Source: Acutalibacter sp. 1XD8-33 | GTDB taxonomy: Bacteria; Bacillota; Clostridia; Oscillospirales; Acutalibacteraceae | Reading direction: 5' to 3' | DNA: 35,628 bases | NCBI RefSeq assembly: GCF_003612555.1 | Contig: NZ_RAZF01000029.1 | Span: forward strand, 1 to 35,628 | In this document: positions 1-7,653 of the stretch, piece after piece | Numbering within the stretch: the first letter of the stretch is position 1 | Layout of the letters: every line of letters starts with the position of its first letter | Translations under genes and position numbers: made by a program | The notes under the pieces: generated by a model | The model's input: only the letters and a program-made list of their open reading frames with translations | The model's database searches: none | What the model was told of the DNA's origin: nothing

Positions 1-54
1 GCTTTTCCTCGTTGCGTAGAGTTTTTCGCTGATTTTCGGGTCCTTTCTTTTCAT
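1..54 (-). CDS. Possible 5' end of a gene cut by the left edge
   Basis: An ATG at 54 on the minus strand opens a frame that stays open for 18 codons to the window edge. The short lysine- and arginine-rich peptide is not recognisable. No convincing ribosome binding site precedes the ATG and an in-frame stop lies a few codons upstream. It may be a gene start or chance. Confidence 0.2.
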   Translation of the reverse strand, partial: MKRKDPKISEKLYATRKS

Positions 55-145
55 TTTTGCTTTACAGTGCCTGTTTTAGTAAAATATTTTCTCAAAATGT
101 AAAGGCCACCACGACGTCCATATTTTTCTCATCCAGCCTCCATAT

Positions 146-565
146 TTATTCCGGGCCATGCTCCTTTCTAAACTCGTCCATGTACTTTTTGCAGGCATAG
201 GCCTCCATCAGCTTCTCGTCCTCCCAGGTCCAGCGTTTTTCCACCTCGATCATCCGGGTGATCTCCTCTGGTCCGGGCTCCGCCGAAAAAATCCCGCAGG
301 GATAGCTTTCGCAGAATCCACAATGCTCATACCCTTTTTCCAGCACGCACCTGCGGGTTTTGCAGTTCTTATCAAAGTAAACCGCGTCCTCCCGCTGGCA
401 GGCGCAACCGTCGCAGATGATCTCCGCCGGGTCGGCGTCAAAATTCGGGTTCTGCTTCCTCCACACCGCGCAGATCTCCGTCCGGCGGTCCTCCCGTTCC
501 ACATTGGGCCGGTAGATCAGGCAGAGATCACAGCGCATCCCGCATTTCGCAAAGACTGCTCCCAT
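146..565 (-). CDS. DUF3795 cysteine-rich protein
   Basis: This small cytoplasmic protein of 139 residues has about a dozen cysteines arranged in CxxC and CxC pairs (CGMRCDLC near the N-terminus, CDGCAC in the middle, CGFCESYPC near the C-terminus). That layout is characteristic of the DUF3795 family, which probably binds zinc or an Fe-S cluster and has no established function. The ATG at 565 is chosen because GGAGGC sits five bases upstream; an ATG seven codons earlier has no such site. It follows the flavodoxin-like gene on the same strand after a 55-base gap. The family call rests on cysteine spacing alone. Confidence 0.7.
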   Translation of the reverse strand: MGAVFAKCGMRCDLCLIYRPNVEREDRRTEICAVWRKQNPNFDADPAEIICDGCACQREDAVYFDKNCKTRRCVLEKGYEHCGFCESYPCGIFSAEPGPEEITRMIEVEKRWTWEDEKLMEAYACKKYMDEFRKEHGPE

Positions 566-620
566 CGTACGCCTCCAATTATACAAAAGATTTATTATGT
601 GCTAATTATGCGCCGGTTTC

Positions 621-1178
621 TCAGTCTCCGCCGAACCATTCCGCCGTCTTTTCCCGGATGGCGGGCTTGTGCCGGTCTATGTCCTCTTTCCCCTCAATCT
701 GGCAGAAGTACAGGCTCCCGGCCATCTCCACGCCCATGTGCCCGCACCAGTGGTCGATGGTATCGATGATATGCTGGCATTCCCCCGGTCTCACGCCTGT
801 CCGCAGGGCAATGGCGTAGCAGCGCTTTTCCGGCTTTAGGGTATGCCTATGGGGGTCCGGGTTGGTGTCGCCAAAAGGCGTGCACCGGTCGATGAACACC
901 TTAAGCTGCCCCGGCACGTCCGCCCAATAGGAGGGCGCGGCGATAACCAACACGTCCGCTTCATCCATCTTGTCCAGAAGAACCGGCATGTCGTCCTGGT
1001 GGACACAGCAGCCGGACTGGTAGCACGTTTTGCAGCCCAGGCAGTACTGCACCTGATAGTCACCCAGGCAGACCAGCTCCCCGCAGGTTGCCTTTGGCAG
1101 GGCCTCCTCCACGGTCCGCAGAATCTCCTGGGTGGCACCGGTCTTTTTCGGGCTGGCGTTCAGCAGCAAAACCTTCAT
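621..1178 (-). CDS. Flavodoxin-fold NAD(P)H-dependent FMN reductase
   Basis: The protein has 185 residues and a flavodoxin-like fold. The N-terminal LLLNASPKKTGAT loop is the usual FMN-phosphate binding signature of the NADPH-dependent FMN reductase family. A ferredoxin-like CLGCKTCYQSGCC segment (residues about 45-57), typical of the iron-sulfur flavoprotein-like subgroup, and the APSYWADVPGQLKVFIDR motif follow. It probably moves electrons between NAD(P)H and a flavin or quinone-like acceptor in the cytoplasm. The start at 1178 is preceded by an AGGAGAG site; a longer frame to 1229 has none. The physiological acceptor cannot be inferred. Confidence 0.8.
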   Translation of the reverse strand: MKVLLLNASPKKTGATQEILRTVEEALPKATCGELVCLGDYQVQYCLGCKTCYQSGCCVHQDDMPVLLDKMDEADVLVIAAPSYWADVPGQLKVFIDRCTPFGDTNPDPHRHTLKPEKRCYAIALRTGVRPGECQHIIDTIDHWCGHMGVEMAGSLYFCQIEGKEDIDRHKPAIREKTAEWFGGD

Positions 1179-1242
1179 AGCCTCTCTCCTCTCGCACATT
1201 TTTCGGACGCATTCGGGAGATGTCCCCATTCTCCAATTTTCC

Positions 1243-1569
1243 TCACTTCACCCGGTACTTTTTCTCGATCCGTTTATAAATCAGCACCAGCGCCACCGCG
1301 CCGCCGCTGCCCAGTACGCACATCAGAACCGTCGCCGCCACCGGCTGCCACAGCCCCGCCACCCCGGAAATGAACCAGACCGCGCTATACCCGCCCCACA
1401 GCCTGCCCATGGCCCGGTTATAGGCAGGGATATCCGAGATGCTCTCCCTGGGGACGTCCACCCCGGACCAGAAATTCATGGGGGTCTTTTTCTTCGCGGC
1501 GTAAATTCCAAGGCCGATGAAAATGGCCCCGCAGAGCATACACGACAAAAACAGAATCATGTTTCCCAA
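1243..1569 (-). CDS. Small three-helix membrane protein of unknown function
   Basis: The product has 108 residues and three predicted membrane segments at about residues 3-22, 55-73 and 78-97, ending in a basic tail. A conserved-looking loop (KKKTPMNFWSG, then ISDIPAYNRAMG) lies between helices 1 and 2; I have seen this type of loop in uncharacterised Firmicutes membrane proteins but cannot name the family. The start is taken as the TTG at 1569 because an AGGAGG site lies about seven bases upstream; the first ATG (1560) is too far from it. It sits 12 bases behind the next membrane-anchored gene, suggesting co-transcription. Confidence 0.6.
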   Translation of the reverse strand: MGNMILFLSCMLCGAIFIGLGIYAAKKKTPMNFWSGVDVPRESISDIPAYNRAMGRLWGGYSAVWFISGVAGLWQPVAATVLMCVLGSGGAVALVLIYKRIEKKYRVK

Positions 1570-1581
1570 AAGGATCGCCTC

Positions 1582-2028
1582 CTATGAGTGGGCGTATTGT
1601 TTGATGGAGTTGTACTCGTCCCCGGAGATCTCATAGATCCCGTTGTAGGGCTGCTCGATGAAGTATTCCCCCTCCCGGGAGGGCTTCTGGTAGACAAAGA
1701 GGGTGCTGGTCCCCGCCTTATGAAAGCGCAGGTCTATCTTGATCCAGTCCTCCACGTTCACCGGCGCGTCCTGGACGCTCTCGGTTCTGGTGCTGCGGCC
1801 CTGCCCCTTGAGGATAAAGAGCACGTCCTCCCCATAAGCGTCCATAAGGTGGATCTCCTCCCCTCCCTTCTGGGTCAGAGCCACCCCCTTCAGATCGCCG
1901 AAGTCCGGCAGATGGAGCTCATAGCTCCTCATGCCGGAAAGCCAGAAATGAACCGCCGCCAGAAGCAGCACTGCCCCAACACAGCAGCAGGAAAGAACGA
2001 TCACAAATATTTTTTGCCTTTTCGTCAT
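1582..2028 (-). CDS. Membrane-anchored extracytoplasmic protein, unknown
   Basis: The protein has 148 residues. A short basic N-terminus (MTKRQK) is followed by one hydrophobic segment at about residues 8-30 and a polar remainder, so it is either a signal-anchored or an exported protein facing outward. The hydrophobic stretch contains two adjacent cysteines but not a clean lipobox. The outer part has no motif I recognise. AGGAGGCGG precedes the ATG. It is 29 bases behind miaB and probably shares its transcript with the small membrane protein downstream. No function is proposed. Confidence 0.6.
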   Translation of the reverse strand: MTKRQKIFVIVLSCCCVGAVLLLAAVHFWLSGMRSYELHLPDFGDLKGVALTQKGGEEIHLMDAYGEDVLFILKGQGRSTRTESVQDAPVNVEDWIKIDLRFHKAGTSTLFVYQKPSREGEYFIEQPYNGIYEISGDEYNSIKQYAHS

Positions 2029-2057
2029 CCAAACCGCCTCCTATTGTTTTATACCAA

Positions 2058-3437
2058 TTATACCAACCTGCCCCGCAGGCTGACGCCCCGGGCCTCGGTG
2101 ACCTCCACCGCGGCAAACTCCCCGATCAGGCCGTCCTCTCCGGGGAACATCACCGTCAGACTGCTGGCCGTCCTGCCGGAGAGCAGGCCGGTTTTTCCGT
2201 CCCGGTCCTCCACCAGCACCCGCTGGCGGCTCCCCACCAGCCTCTGGCCGATTTTCCCGGCAACCTCTTCCTGTACCTTCAGGAGTTCCGCGAACCACCG
2301 GGTCTTTTCCTCGTGGGAGATCGGGTCAGGCATCTCCGCCGCCCGCGTGCCCGGCCTGGGTGAGTAGATAAAGGTAAATAGATTCACGAACTCCACCTCC
2401 CGGATCAAAGAGAAGGTGTCCTGGAATTCCTCATAGGTCTCTCCGGGGAAGCCCACGATCACGTCGGAGGTAAAGCTCACGTCCGGCATCGCCTCCCTAG
2501 CGCAGCGGATGAGGGCAAGGTATTTTTCCCTGGTATACCGGCGGTTCATCTCCTGGAGCACCCGGTCGTTTCCCGACTGAAAGGGCAGGTGGATGTGGTG
2601 GGGAATGTGCCGGCTCTCCGCCATCACATCAAAGAGCTCCTGGGAAGCGTCCTTGGGGTGGGAGGTCATGAAGCGCAGGCGAAAGTCCCCCGGAAGGCCG
2701 TCCAGCCGCCGCAGCAGCTCCGCGAAGTTCACCGGCTCCTCCAGGCCCTTGCCGTAGGAGTTGACGTTCTGGCCCAGCAGGGTGATCTCCTTATATCCTG
2801 CCTCCACCAGACCCTGGCACTCCCGATAGATCTCCTCCGGCCGGCGGCTTTTTTCCCGCCCGCGCACATAAGGCACGATGCAGTAGGAGCAGAAGTTGTC
2901 GCAGCCGTACATGGCCGTCACCCAGGCACGGGACCTGCCGTCCCGGCGGATGGGGATGTCCTCCCGGATGGTGGTTTCCTCCTGGCCCAGCAGCAGCACC
3001 CGCTGGGAATTCGCCAGCACCTGATGGAGCATTTCCGGCAGGCGGTGCAGCACATGGGTGCCGAAGATCAGGTCGATAAAGGGGAAGGTTTTCCCCAAGC
3101 GCTCCGCCACCGGACGCTGCTCGGTCATGCAGCCGCAAACCCCGATGATCACCCCGGGCTTTCTGCGCTTGAGGCTTTTCAGGGCCCCTACGTTGCCGAA
3201 TACCCGGTCCTCCGCGTGCTCCCGAACCGCACAGGTGTTGAAGAGGATGAGGTCGGCCTCCTCCGCGGATCCGGCGAAGCCGAAACCCAGCTCCCCCAGA
3301 ATTCCCTTGATCTTCTCCCCGTCGGCCACGTTCTGCTGGCAGCCGTAGGTGCGCACAAAGGCCAGAGGCTGGCCTGCCGTCCGCTCCGTCATCAGCCTTT
3401 GAATCTCCGCCGCGTATGCGGAAAAGCCTGTATCCAA
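2058..3437 (-). CDS. miaB: tRNA-2-methylthio-N6-dimethylallyladenosine synthase MiaB
   Basis: This radical-SAM methylthiotransferase adds a methylthio group to i6A37 of tRNAs reading UNN codons. At 459 residues it has the usual family length. The N-terminal UPF0004 domain carries the three cluster ligands C33 (RTYGCQQN), C69 (NTCAVRE) and C103 (GVCGC). The radical-SAM CX3CX2C motif is C179/C183/C186, and a TRAM domain ends the protein from about residue 385. The start is a TTG at 3437, supported by GGGAGGGGG a few bases upstream; no ATG fits better. It lies downstream of hydF but behind a terminator, so it is probably expressed separately. Confidence 0.95.
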   Translation of the reverse strand: MDTGFSAYAAEIQRLMTERTAGQPLAFVRTYGCQQNVADGEKIKGILGELGFGFAGSAEEADLILFNTCAVREHAEDRVFGNVGALKSLKRRKPGVIIGVCGCMTEQRPVAERLGKTFPFIDLIFGTHVLHRLPEMLHQVLANSQRVLLLGQEETTIREDIPIRRDGRSRAWVTAMYGCDNFCSYCIVPYVRGREKSRRPEEIYRECQGLVEAGYKEITLLGQNVNSYGKGLEEPVNFAELLRRLDGLPGDFRLRFMTSHPKDASQELFDVMAESRHIPHHIHLPFQSGNDRVLQEMNRRYTREKYLALIRCAREAMPDVSFTSDVIVGFPGETYEEFQDTFSLIREVEFVNLFTFIYSPRPGTRAAEMPDPISHEEKTRWFAELLKVQEEVAGKIGQRLVGSRQRVLVEDRDGKTGLLSGRTASSLTVMFPGEDGLIGEFAAVEVTEARGVSLRGRLV

Positions 3438-3559
3438 GCCGCTTCCCCCTCCCGGTAAATTCGTCGCAAAAACTCATTTTCCCAATATTGTATCACAAAC
3501 TCCTGAAAACTGCAAGCCGCTTTCCCAAGGGAAGCCAGGAAAAGCCCCGGCGGAAACGA

Positions 3560-3602
3560 AAAAACGCCCCGGCTCCCGTTTTGGGGGCAGGGCGCGCTTT
3601 TT
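3560..3602 (-). terminator. Intrinsic terminator after hydF
   Basis: On the minus strand the hydF stop codon is followed at once by a GC-rich hairpin with CGCCC/GGGCG outer arms (3566-3570 and 3591-3595) and a T6 run. The plus strand also carries a T6 run on the other side, so it could work in both directions. Confidence 0.6.
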
Positions 3603-4808
3603 TCAGGCATCCAGCAAGCGCAGAATCTCCGGGAAGGCCTCCAGACTTCTTTGGAGGATTCCGTGCATCTGGGCGATGGCAATGCCGTAGTTGACGATGG
3701 GCACGCCGGCCTTTTTGGCCCGGCCCACCCGGCTCTTCATCTCCGCCTCGTTGAGCATGCAGCCGCCGCAGTGCACCACCAGCCGGTATCCTTCCAGATT
3801 CTCGGGGAATTCCCCGCCGGAGGTGAAGGTGTAGCTGGGCTTTGACTGGGTGTAGTTCTCGATCCAGCCGGGCAGCTTCACCGTGCCGATGTCCCCGCAC
3901 TGGCGGTGGTGGGTGCAGCCCTCGGAGATCAGCACCCGGTCGCCGTCCTTCAGTTTGGCCAGCTGGGCCGCCCCCTGGACCAGAGTGGGTAGGCTCCCCT
4001 TGTACCGGGCGAAGAGGATGGAAAAGGAGGTGAGGAGAACGTCCGGCGGGGTTGCCTCCGCCACCCGCCCGAAGGCCTGAGAGTCGGTGATGACGATTTT
4101 GGGCTTCACCGCCAGCAGCTTCAGGGTCTGGGCCAATTCCTCCGTCTGGCAGGTGACAAAGGCGCAATGGGCGTCCAGGATGTCCCGCATGGTCTGCTGC
4201 TGGGGGAGGATCATCCGGCCTTTGGGCGCAGCGGCGTCGATGGGCGTGACCAGCACCGCCAGGTCACCCGGCTCCAGCAGGTCCGCCACGATTTTCCGGG
4301 GATTCACCGCCTTTCCCGTAAAGGCTGCCAGCTTGTCTTTTAGCTGGGCAATTCCCTCTCCCGTATGGGCGCTCACATAGATACTGCTGCCGTCAAGCTC
4401 TAGCCTTCCAGCAAGGAGATCCGCTTTACTATAAGCAACCACATGGGGAATCTCTCGCTCCTGGAACAGGGCCAGCAGTTCCCGGTCCTGCCGGCCAAGT
4501 CCCTGGGCCCCGTCCACCACCAGAACGGCGATGTCCGTCTTGGCCAGTATTTCTCGGGTTTTTTGCACCCGGAGCTCCCCCAACTCCCCCTCGTCGTCCA
4601 GACCGGGAGTATCGATAATCACCACCGGGCCCATGGGCAGCAGCTCCATAGCCTTTTTCACCGGGTCGGTGGTGGTGCCCTTGACGTCGGACACCACTGC
4701 CAGTTGCTGGCCGGTCACTGCATTCACCAAGCTGGACTTTCCCGCGTTGCGCAGACCAAAAAAGGCGATGTGGGGGCGCTCGGCGGAAACCACTTCATTC
4801 AGGCTCAT
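3603..4808 (-). CDS. hydF: [FeFe]-hydrogenase H-cluster maturation GTPase HydF
   Basis: HydF is the scaffold on which the 2Fe subcluster is assembled before transfer to the hydrogenase. The N-terminal Era-like GTPase domain shows the P-loop GLRNAGKSS (residues 18-26), DTPGLDD (switch II/G3) and SKAD (G4). The C-terminal cluster-binding domain has the family's CxH...HCxxC ligand set (CTHH, then HCGGC about 50 residues later). It has 401 residues, normal for the family. Its first 14 bases overlap the end of the CrtO-like gene, implying translational coupling. hydG and hydE lie upstream on the same strand, so all three maturases are present within about 9 kb. Confidence 0.97.
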   Translation of the reverse strand: MSLNEVVSAERPHIAFFGLRNAGKSSLVNAVTGQQLAVVSDVKGTTTDPVKKAMELLPMGPVVIIDTPGLDDEGELGELRVQKTREILAKTDIAVLVVDGAQGLGRQDRELLALFQEREIPHVVAYSKADLLAGRLELDGSSIYVSAHTGEGIAQLKDKLAAFTGKAVNPRKIVADLLEPGDLAVLVTPIDAAAPKGRMILPQQQTMRDILDAHCAFVTCQTEELAQTLKLLAVKPKIVITDSQAFGRVAEATPPDVLLTSFSILFARYKGSLPTLVQGAAQLAKLKDGDRVLISEGCTHHRQCGDIGTVKLPGWIENYTQSKPSYTFTSGGEFPENLEGYRLVVHCGGCMLNEAEMKSRVGRAKKAGVPIVNYGIAIAQMHGILQRSLEAFPEILRLLDA

Positions 4809-5334
4809 ATTCGTTCTCCTCTCGTTTCTTTTGATGATGTACCAGTTGAAGAATTCTTGGCCGGTTGAACCTCTGGACGATCACAAACAGCAGGTCGAGG
4901 GCCGCCCCAAGAGTGGATGTAATCAGAAAAACCGGAAAATCTCCAAACCAAATTGACGCGGCCAGCGGGCAGAAACTAAGAACCGCATTCACCTCATGCA
5001 CCAGCTCGGAGCGGCACATGGCCCGGGCAATCTCCTCCCAACTGTGCAGCCAGGGCGAAAAGCTCTCCGGAGAATACGTGGGTAGGGCATTCTTCCAGGC
5101 CTTGACATTCAGCTTTTTATAGAACGTTTCCTCCCAGGGGCGAAGGCGGTACCAGAGCCTTGCGGGGTCATGGCGAGGGTCAGTCCAAGTAAAAATGGCG
5201 CCGACCAGAAGCCGGACCCCAAAATGGTATCCCGCCGTGCCGCAGGTAATGACGGCTGTCAGCAGCACACCGGAAGGGAAAGCCCTGTACAGGCAGACCA
5301 AAACCGCCGTCGTCGCCTTCATCCCTTTCGCCAT
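4795..5334 (-). CDS. CrtO-family (glycosyl-diaponeurosporenoate acyltransferase-like) membrane protein
   Basis: The protein has 179 residues, with hydrophobic segments near residues 10-45 and 125-155. From memory it resembles Staphylococcus CrtO, the acyltransferase of the last staphyloxanthin step. Shared features in the same order are an FYKKLNVKAWKNALP-type basic/aromatic motif, an S/A-E-L-V/I-H motif, and an IVQRFNRPRILQL-type C-terminus. No carotenoid gene occurs in the window, so the name reflects family membership only, and a lipid or glycolipid acylation role is an inference. The ATG at 5334 has AGAAGGG upstream. It overlaps hydF by 14 bases and lies 15 bases behind the broken VOC gene. 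Confidence 0.65.
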   Translation of the reverse strand: MAKGMKATTAVLVCLYRAFPSGVLLTAVITCGTAGYHFGVRLLVGAIFTWTDPRHDPARLWYRLRPWEETFYKKLNVKAWKNALPTYSPESFSPWLHSWEEIARAMCRSELVHEVNAVLSFCPLAASIWFGDFPVFLITSTLGAALDLLFVIVQRFNRPRILQLVHHQKKREENEYEPE

Positions 5335-5349
5335 GGGAAACCACCCTTC

Positions 5350-5754
5350 TTACTCAAAAATACGGATGGTATATCCATCAATGGTGGTAACGCGGCAGAC
5401 CTTTCCGCCCCATGGCTGGGTTTCCACCGGGGTGACTTAGTTCCACCCCTTCTCCCGCACAAATTCATAGAGTAGCTGGATGCCCTCCACCTGCATGAAG
5501 GAGAGCTCGTGCCCCGCCGGATCCCCCGAAAACAGCTGAAAGCCCGTAAAGGGCGCCAGATGGGCGGCCTCCACCTCTGGCGGGACATCGAACACCACGC
5601 CGTACAGGCCCCTTTCCTGGCCGTCCCGCTCCACAATGTTCCCGTACCAGCCCAACACGTCCTCAAACCAGCGGACGGTCCTGTCCATGTCTTGGGTGAG
5701 ATAGATGGGGGCGTTTTCCCTGACAATATACCCCTTTTCGCTGAATCTGCTCAT
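5350..5754 (-). pseudogene. VOC/glyoxalase-fold protein interrupted by an in-frame TAA
   Basis: The first 105 codons encode a vicinal-oxygen-chelate type domain (APIYLTQDMDRTVRWFEDVLGW at its start). Translation then meets a TAA at 5437-5439. Reading on in the same frame gives 29 further codons, including VTPVETQPWGGKVCRV and DGYTIRIFE, a typical C-terminal beta strand of this superfamily, and ends at a second TAA (5350-5352). The gene therefore looks like a full 134-residue protein with one sense-to-stop change at codon 106; GAA or CAA to TAA would need one base. The ATG at 5754 has AAAGGAG eight bases upstream. Recent mutation, a sequencing error or a tolerated truncation are all possible. 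Confidence 0.75.
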
Positions 5755-5829
5755 GGTCAATTCTCCTTTTGTGTCATTTTGGGGTCCTGTTCATAATACA
5801 CAACGAAACATGACAACGGTCTGTCAGGC

Positions 5830-6315
5830 TCACTTCCAAAATTCCAACAGCTTTTCGTCAATGGGCGCGATCTCTTCGCCGCCCTTGATCTCGCCATAGA
5901 AGGCCAGCCTTCCGATCTCCTCCCGGTCGACGCGGCGTTTCTCTATGGCCTCCAGGCTCTCCGCCGGCAGGGAGACACCGTAGAGTCCGCCGTATTCCTC
6001 GTGCCATTCCGGGTTGAAGTAGCCGGGGGTCAATTTCAGGCGCATGAGCCCCAGAAAGGTCCAGTTCAGGCCGGAAAGGCCCAGCTCCTCCCGGCACTCC
6101 CGCTCCATGCAGGCTCTCAGGGGTTCCCCCTCCTCCCGGCAGCCGCCGAAAATCTCCCAGTCCCAGCGGTATTGGTTCCAGCCCAGCAGATAGCGGTCTC
6201 CCAGCTTCACCACCCCAAGGCAGTGGGTGATGGGGCTGAAAAGTTCGTCCGCCCGGCCTTCCTCCACGGAAATGATCTCCAAGAACTCGTTGCCCTTGGC
6301 GTCCCGAATCAGCAT
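5830..6315 (-). CDS. Nudix hydrolase
   Basis: The protein has 161 residues and a full Nudix box (G-x5-E-x7-RE-x2-EE-x-G) in the segment GCREEGE...RECREELGL, which binds the catalytic divalent metal. Members hydrolyse nucleoside diphosphates linked to another moiety; the substrate cannot be read from the sequence. An N-terminal strand set (LFSPITHCLGVVKLGDRYLL) and a C-terminal helix complete the fold. The ATG at 6315 is preceded by AAAGGAGG. A longer frame runs up to 6459, but it would cover the zinc-ribbon gene and has no ribosome site. It follows the zinc-ribbon stop by four bases, so the two are co-translated. Confidence 0.88.
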   Translation of the reverse strand: MLIRDAKGNEFLEIISVEEGRADELFSPITHCLGVVKLGDRYLLGWNQYRWDWEIFGGCREEGEPLRACMERECREELGLSGLNWTFLGLMRLKLTPGYFNPEWHEEYGGLYGVSLPAESLEAIEKRRVDREEIGRLAFYGEIKGGEEIAPIDEKLLEFWK

Positions 6316-6319
6316 CGCC

Positions 6320-6511
6320 CTATGCCTCCTTTTCCAGCTCCACATAGAGTTCCACATGGCCGCACTGGAGGCACACGGCGCAGCGCAGCTTTCCTTGCAT
6401 TTTAGGAAAAAATCTCTTTTCTTTCCCCACCAGTACCTGGCCGTGAAAGGACTCGTCATACAGGGCGTAGTCCTCTTGCATTTCCGTTTTGCATCTCAGG
6501 CATTTTCGCAT
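6320..6511 (-). CDS. Small zinc-ribbon protein
   Basis: The product has 63 residues with two CxxC pairs (CLRC near the N-terminus and CLQC near the C-terminus) about 40 residues apart, which would form one zinc ribbon. Similar tiny proteins are common in Firmicutes and are annotated as nucleic-acid-binding zinc ribbons without proven function. AAAGGAG lies upstream of the ATG. It is 12 bases behind the DMT transporter and 4 bases ahead of the Nudix gene, giving a tight three-gene block. Confidence 0.7.
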   Translation of the reverse strand: MRKCLRCKTEMQEDYALYDESFHGQVLVGKEKRFFPKMQGKLRCAVCLQCGHVELYVELEKEA

Positions 6512-6523
6512 GGTGATTCTCCT

Positions 6524-6937
6524 TTACAATGCCATCAGCAGGGTTCCCGCGCCGATGAGCGCGCAGCCGATGGCGGATTTCACGGTAATCTTCTCGTGCA
6601 GGAACACGAACGCCAGCAGCAGGGTGATCACCACGCTCATCTTGTCGATGGGCACCACCTTGCTGGCCTCCCCCACCTGCAAAGCGTAGTAGTAGCACAG
6701 CCAGGAGGCCCCGGTAGCCAGGCCGGACAGAATCAAAAACACCCAGCTTTTGGGGGTGATAGAGGAGATCCCGCCCTGGGCGCTGGTGACGAACACCATA
6801 CCCCAGGCCATGATCAGTACCACCAACGTGCGGATGGCCGTTGCCAGGGTGGAGTTCACCCCCTCGATGCCCACCTTGGCCAGAATGGAGGTCAGCGCCG
6901 CGAACACAGATGACAGTACCGCAAATAGCAGCCACAT
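6524..6937 (-). CDS. Half-size DMT/EamA-family membrane transporter
   Basis: The protein has 137 residues and five predicted membrane helices, equal to one EamA repeat rather than the usual two. Such half-size members act as dimers; the substrate is unknown. Its KVVPIDKMSVVITLLLAFVFLHEK stretch is the typical end of an EamA repeat. The start is ambiguous: the ATG at 6937 has GAGGAG seven bases upstream and gives the usual membrane N-terminus, whereas an ATG at 6970 overlaps the upstream stop (ATGA) and has GAGGTG. I chose 6937 by length compared with the family. Confidence 0.8.
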   Translation of the reverse strand: MWLLFAVLSSVFAALTSILAKVGIEGVNSTLATAIRTLVVLIMAWGMVFVTSAQGGISSITPKSWVFLILSGLATGASWLCYYYALQVGEASKVVPIDKMSVVITLLLAFVFLHEKITVKSAIGCALIGAGTLLMAL

Positions 6938-6966
6938 ATTTTTACTCCTCGCTTCTCTCATTTGTT

Positions 6967-7638
6967 TCACCTCAATGCCGCAAATCCTGGCGGGTTCAGA
7001 TGGGGCAGAACCTTTGCGGCGGCAATCTGCGTGTTCAGCTCTTTGGGAAAGGGCACGCTCTTTTTCACCTGATTTTCCGCAATATACCGGGCGATTTTCC
7101 GCTGCATCTCCCCTCCGGTCTGGCGGGCGAAAGCCTCCAGGCCCGGATACCCGCAGTCATAATAGAGACTGGCGCGGACGTCCTTTACGCCTGGCAGGCG
7201 CATCAGGTCACACAGGGAAAAGAGCTTTCGCACTTCTTCCTCCTCTGCGCCATAATTCCCTGCCAGCTTTCCTGGAGTACTGTTCATACACAGGAGCAAA
7301 TAGCCCCCAGAAGTTTTCACTCCGCCCAGCGCCAGGTTCTCCCGAAACGGAACACTGACGCTTTTCACATCCTTGAGCCTGCGGTTTACAAAGTCATGCA
7401 GGTGCAAAAAGCGCTCAAACAGCTGCAGAGCTTCCACATCCAGCTGTAACATGCCGGCCAATTCCGGAAGCTGGTCCGCCCAGTCCCCAAAATCGTACTT
7501 ATCTTCAATTCCCGCCGAAGGAAGGCGCTCCATCAGCACCTCCTTCATGGGAATCAGTGGATAAAATCGTTTTAAGGTGGTGTCCTCGTTGAGAAGAACG
7601 CCTAAACTGGCAACTGCTAAGTTATCAAGCTCTCTCAT
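6967..7638 (-). CDS. Conserved hypothetical with helix-hairpin-helix-like C-terminus
   Basis: The protein has 223 residues, is soluble and has no signal peptide. The C-terminal part (LCDLMRLPGVKDVRASLYYDCGYPGLEAF) resembles the helix-hairpin-helix repeats of DUF4332-like proteins, which contact DNA or proteins. The N-terminal 130 residues are unfamiliar. It begins 15 bases behind hydG with only a weak ribosome site, so its translation may depend on hydG. It overlaps the possible upstream start of the DMT gene by four bases. The HhH assignment is an inference from pattern only. Confidence 0.55.
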   Translation of the reverse strand: MRELDNLAVASLGVLLNEDTTLKRFYPLIPMKEVLMERLPSAGIEDKYDFGDWADQLPELAGMLQLDVEALQLFERFLHLHDFVNRRLKDVKSVSVPFRENLALGGVKTSGGYLLLCMNSTPGKLAGNYGAEEEEVRKLFSLCDLMRLPGVKDVRASLYYDCGYPGLEAFARQTGGEMQRKIARYIAENQVKKSVPFPKELNTQIAAAKVLPHLNPPGFAALR

Positions 7639-7653
7639 GCCGGTTGGGTCTCA

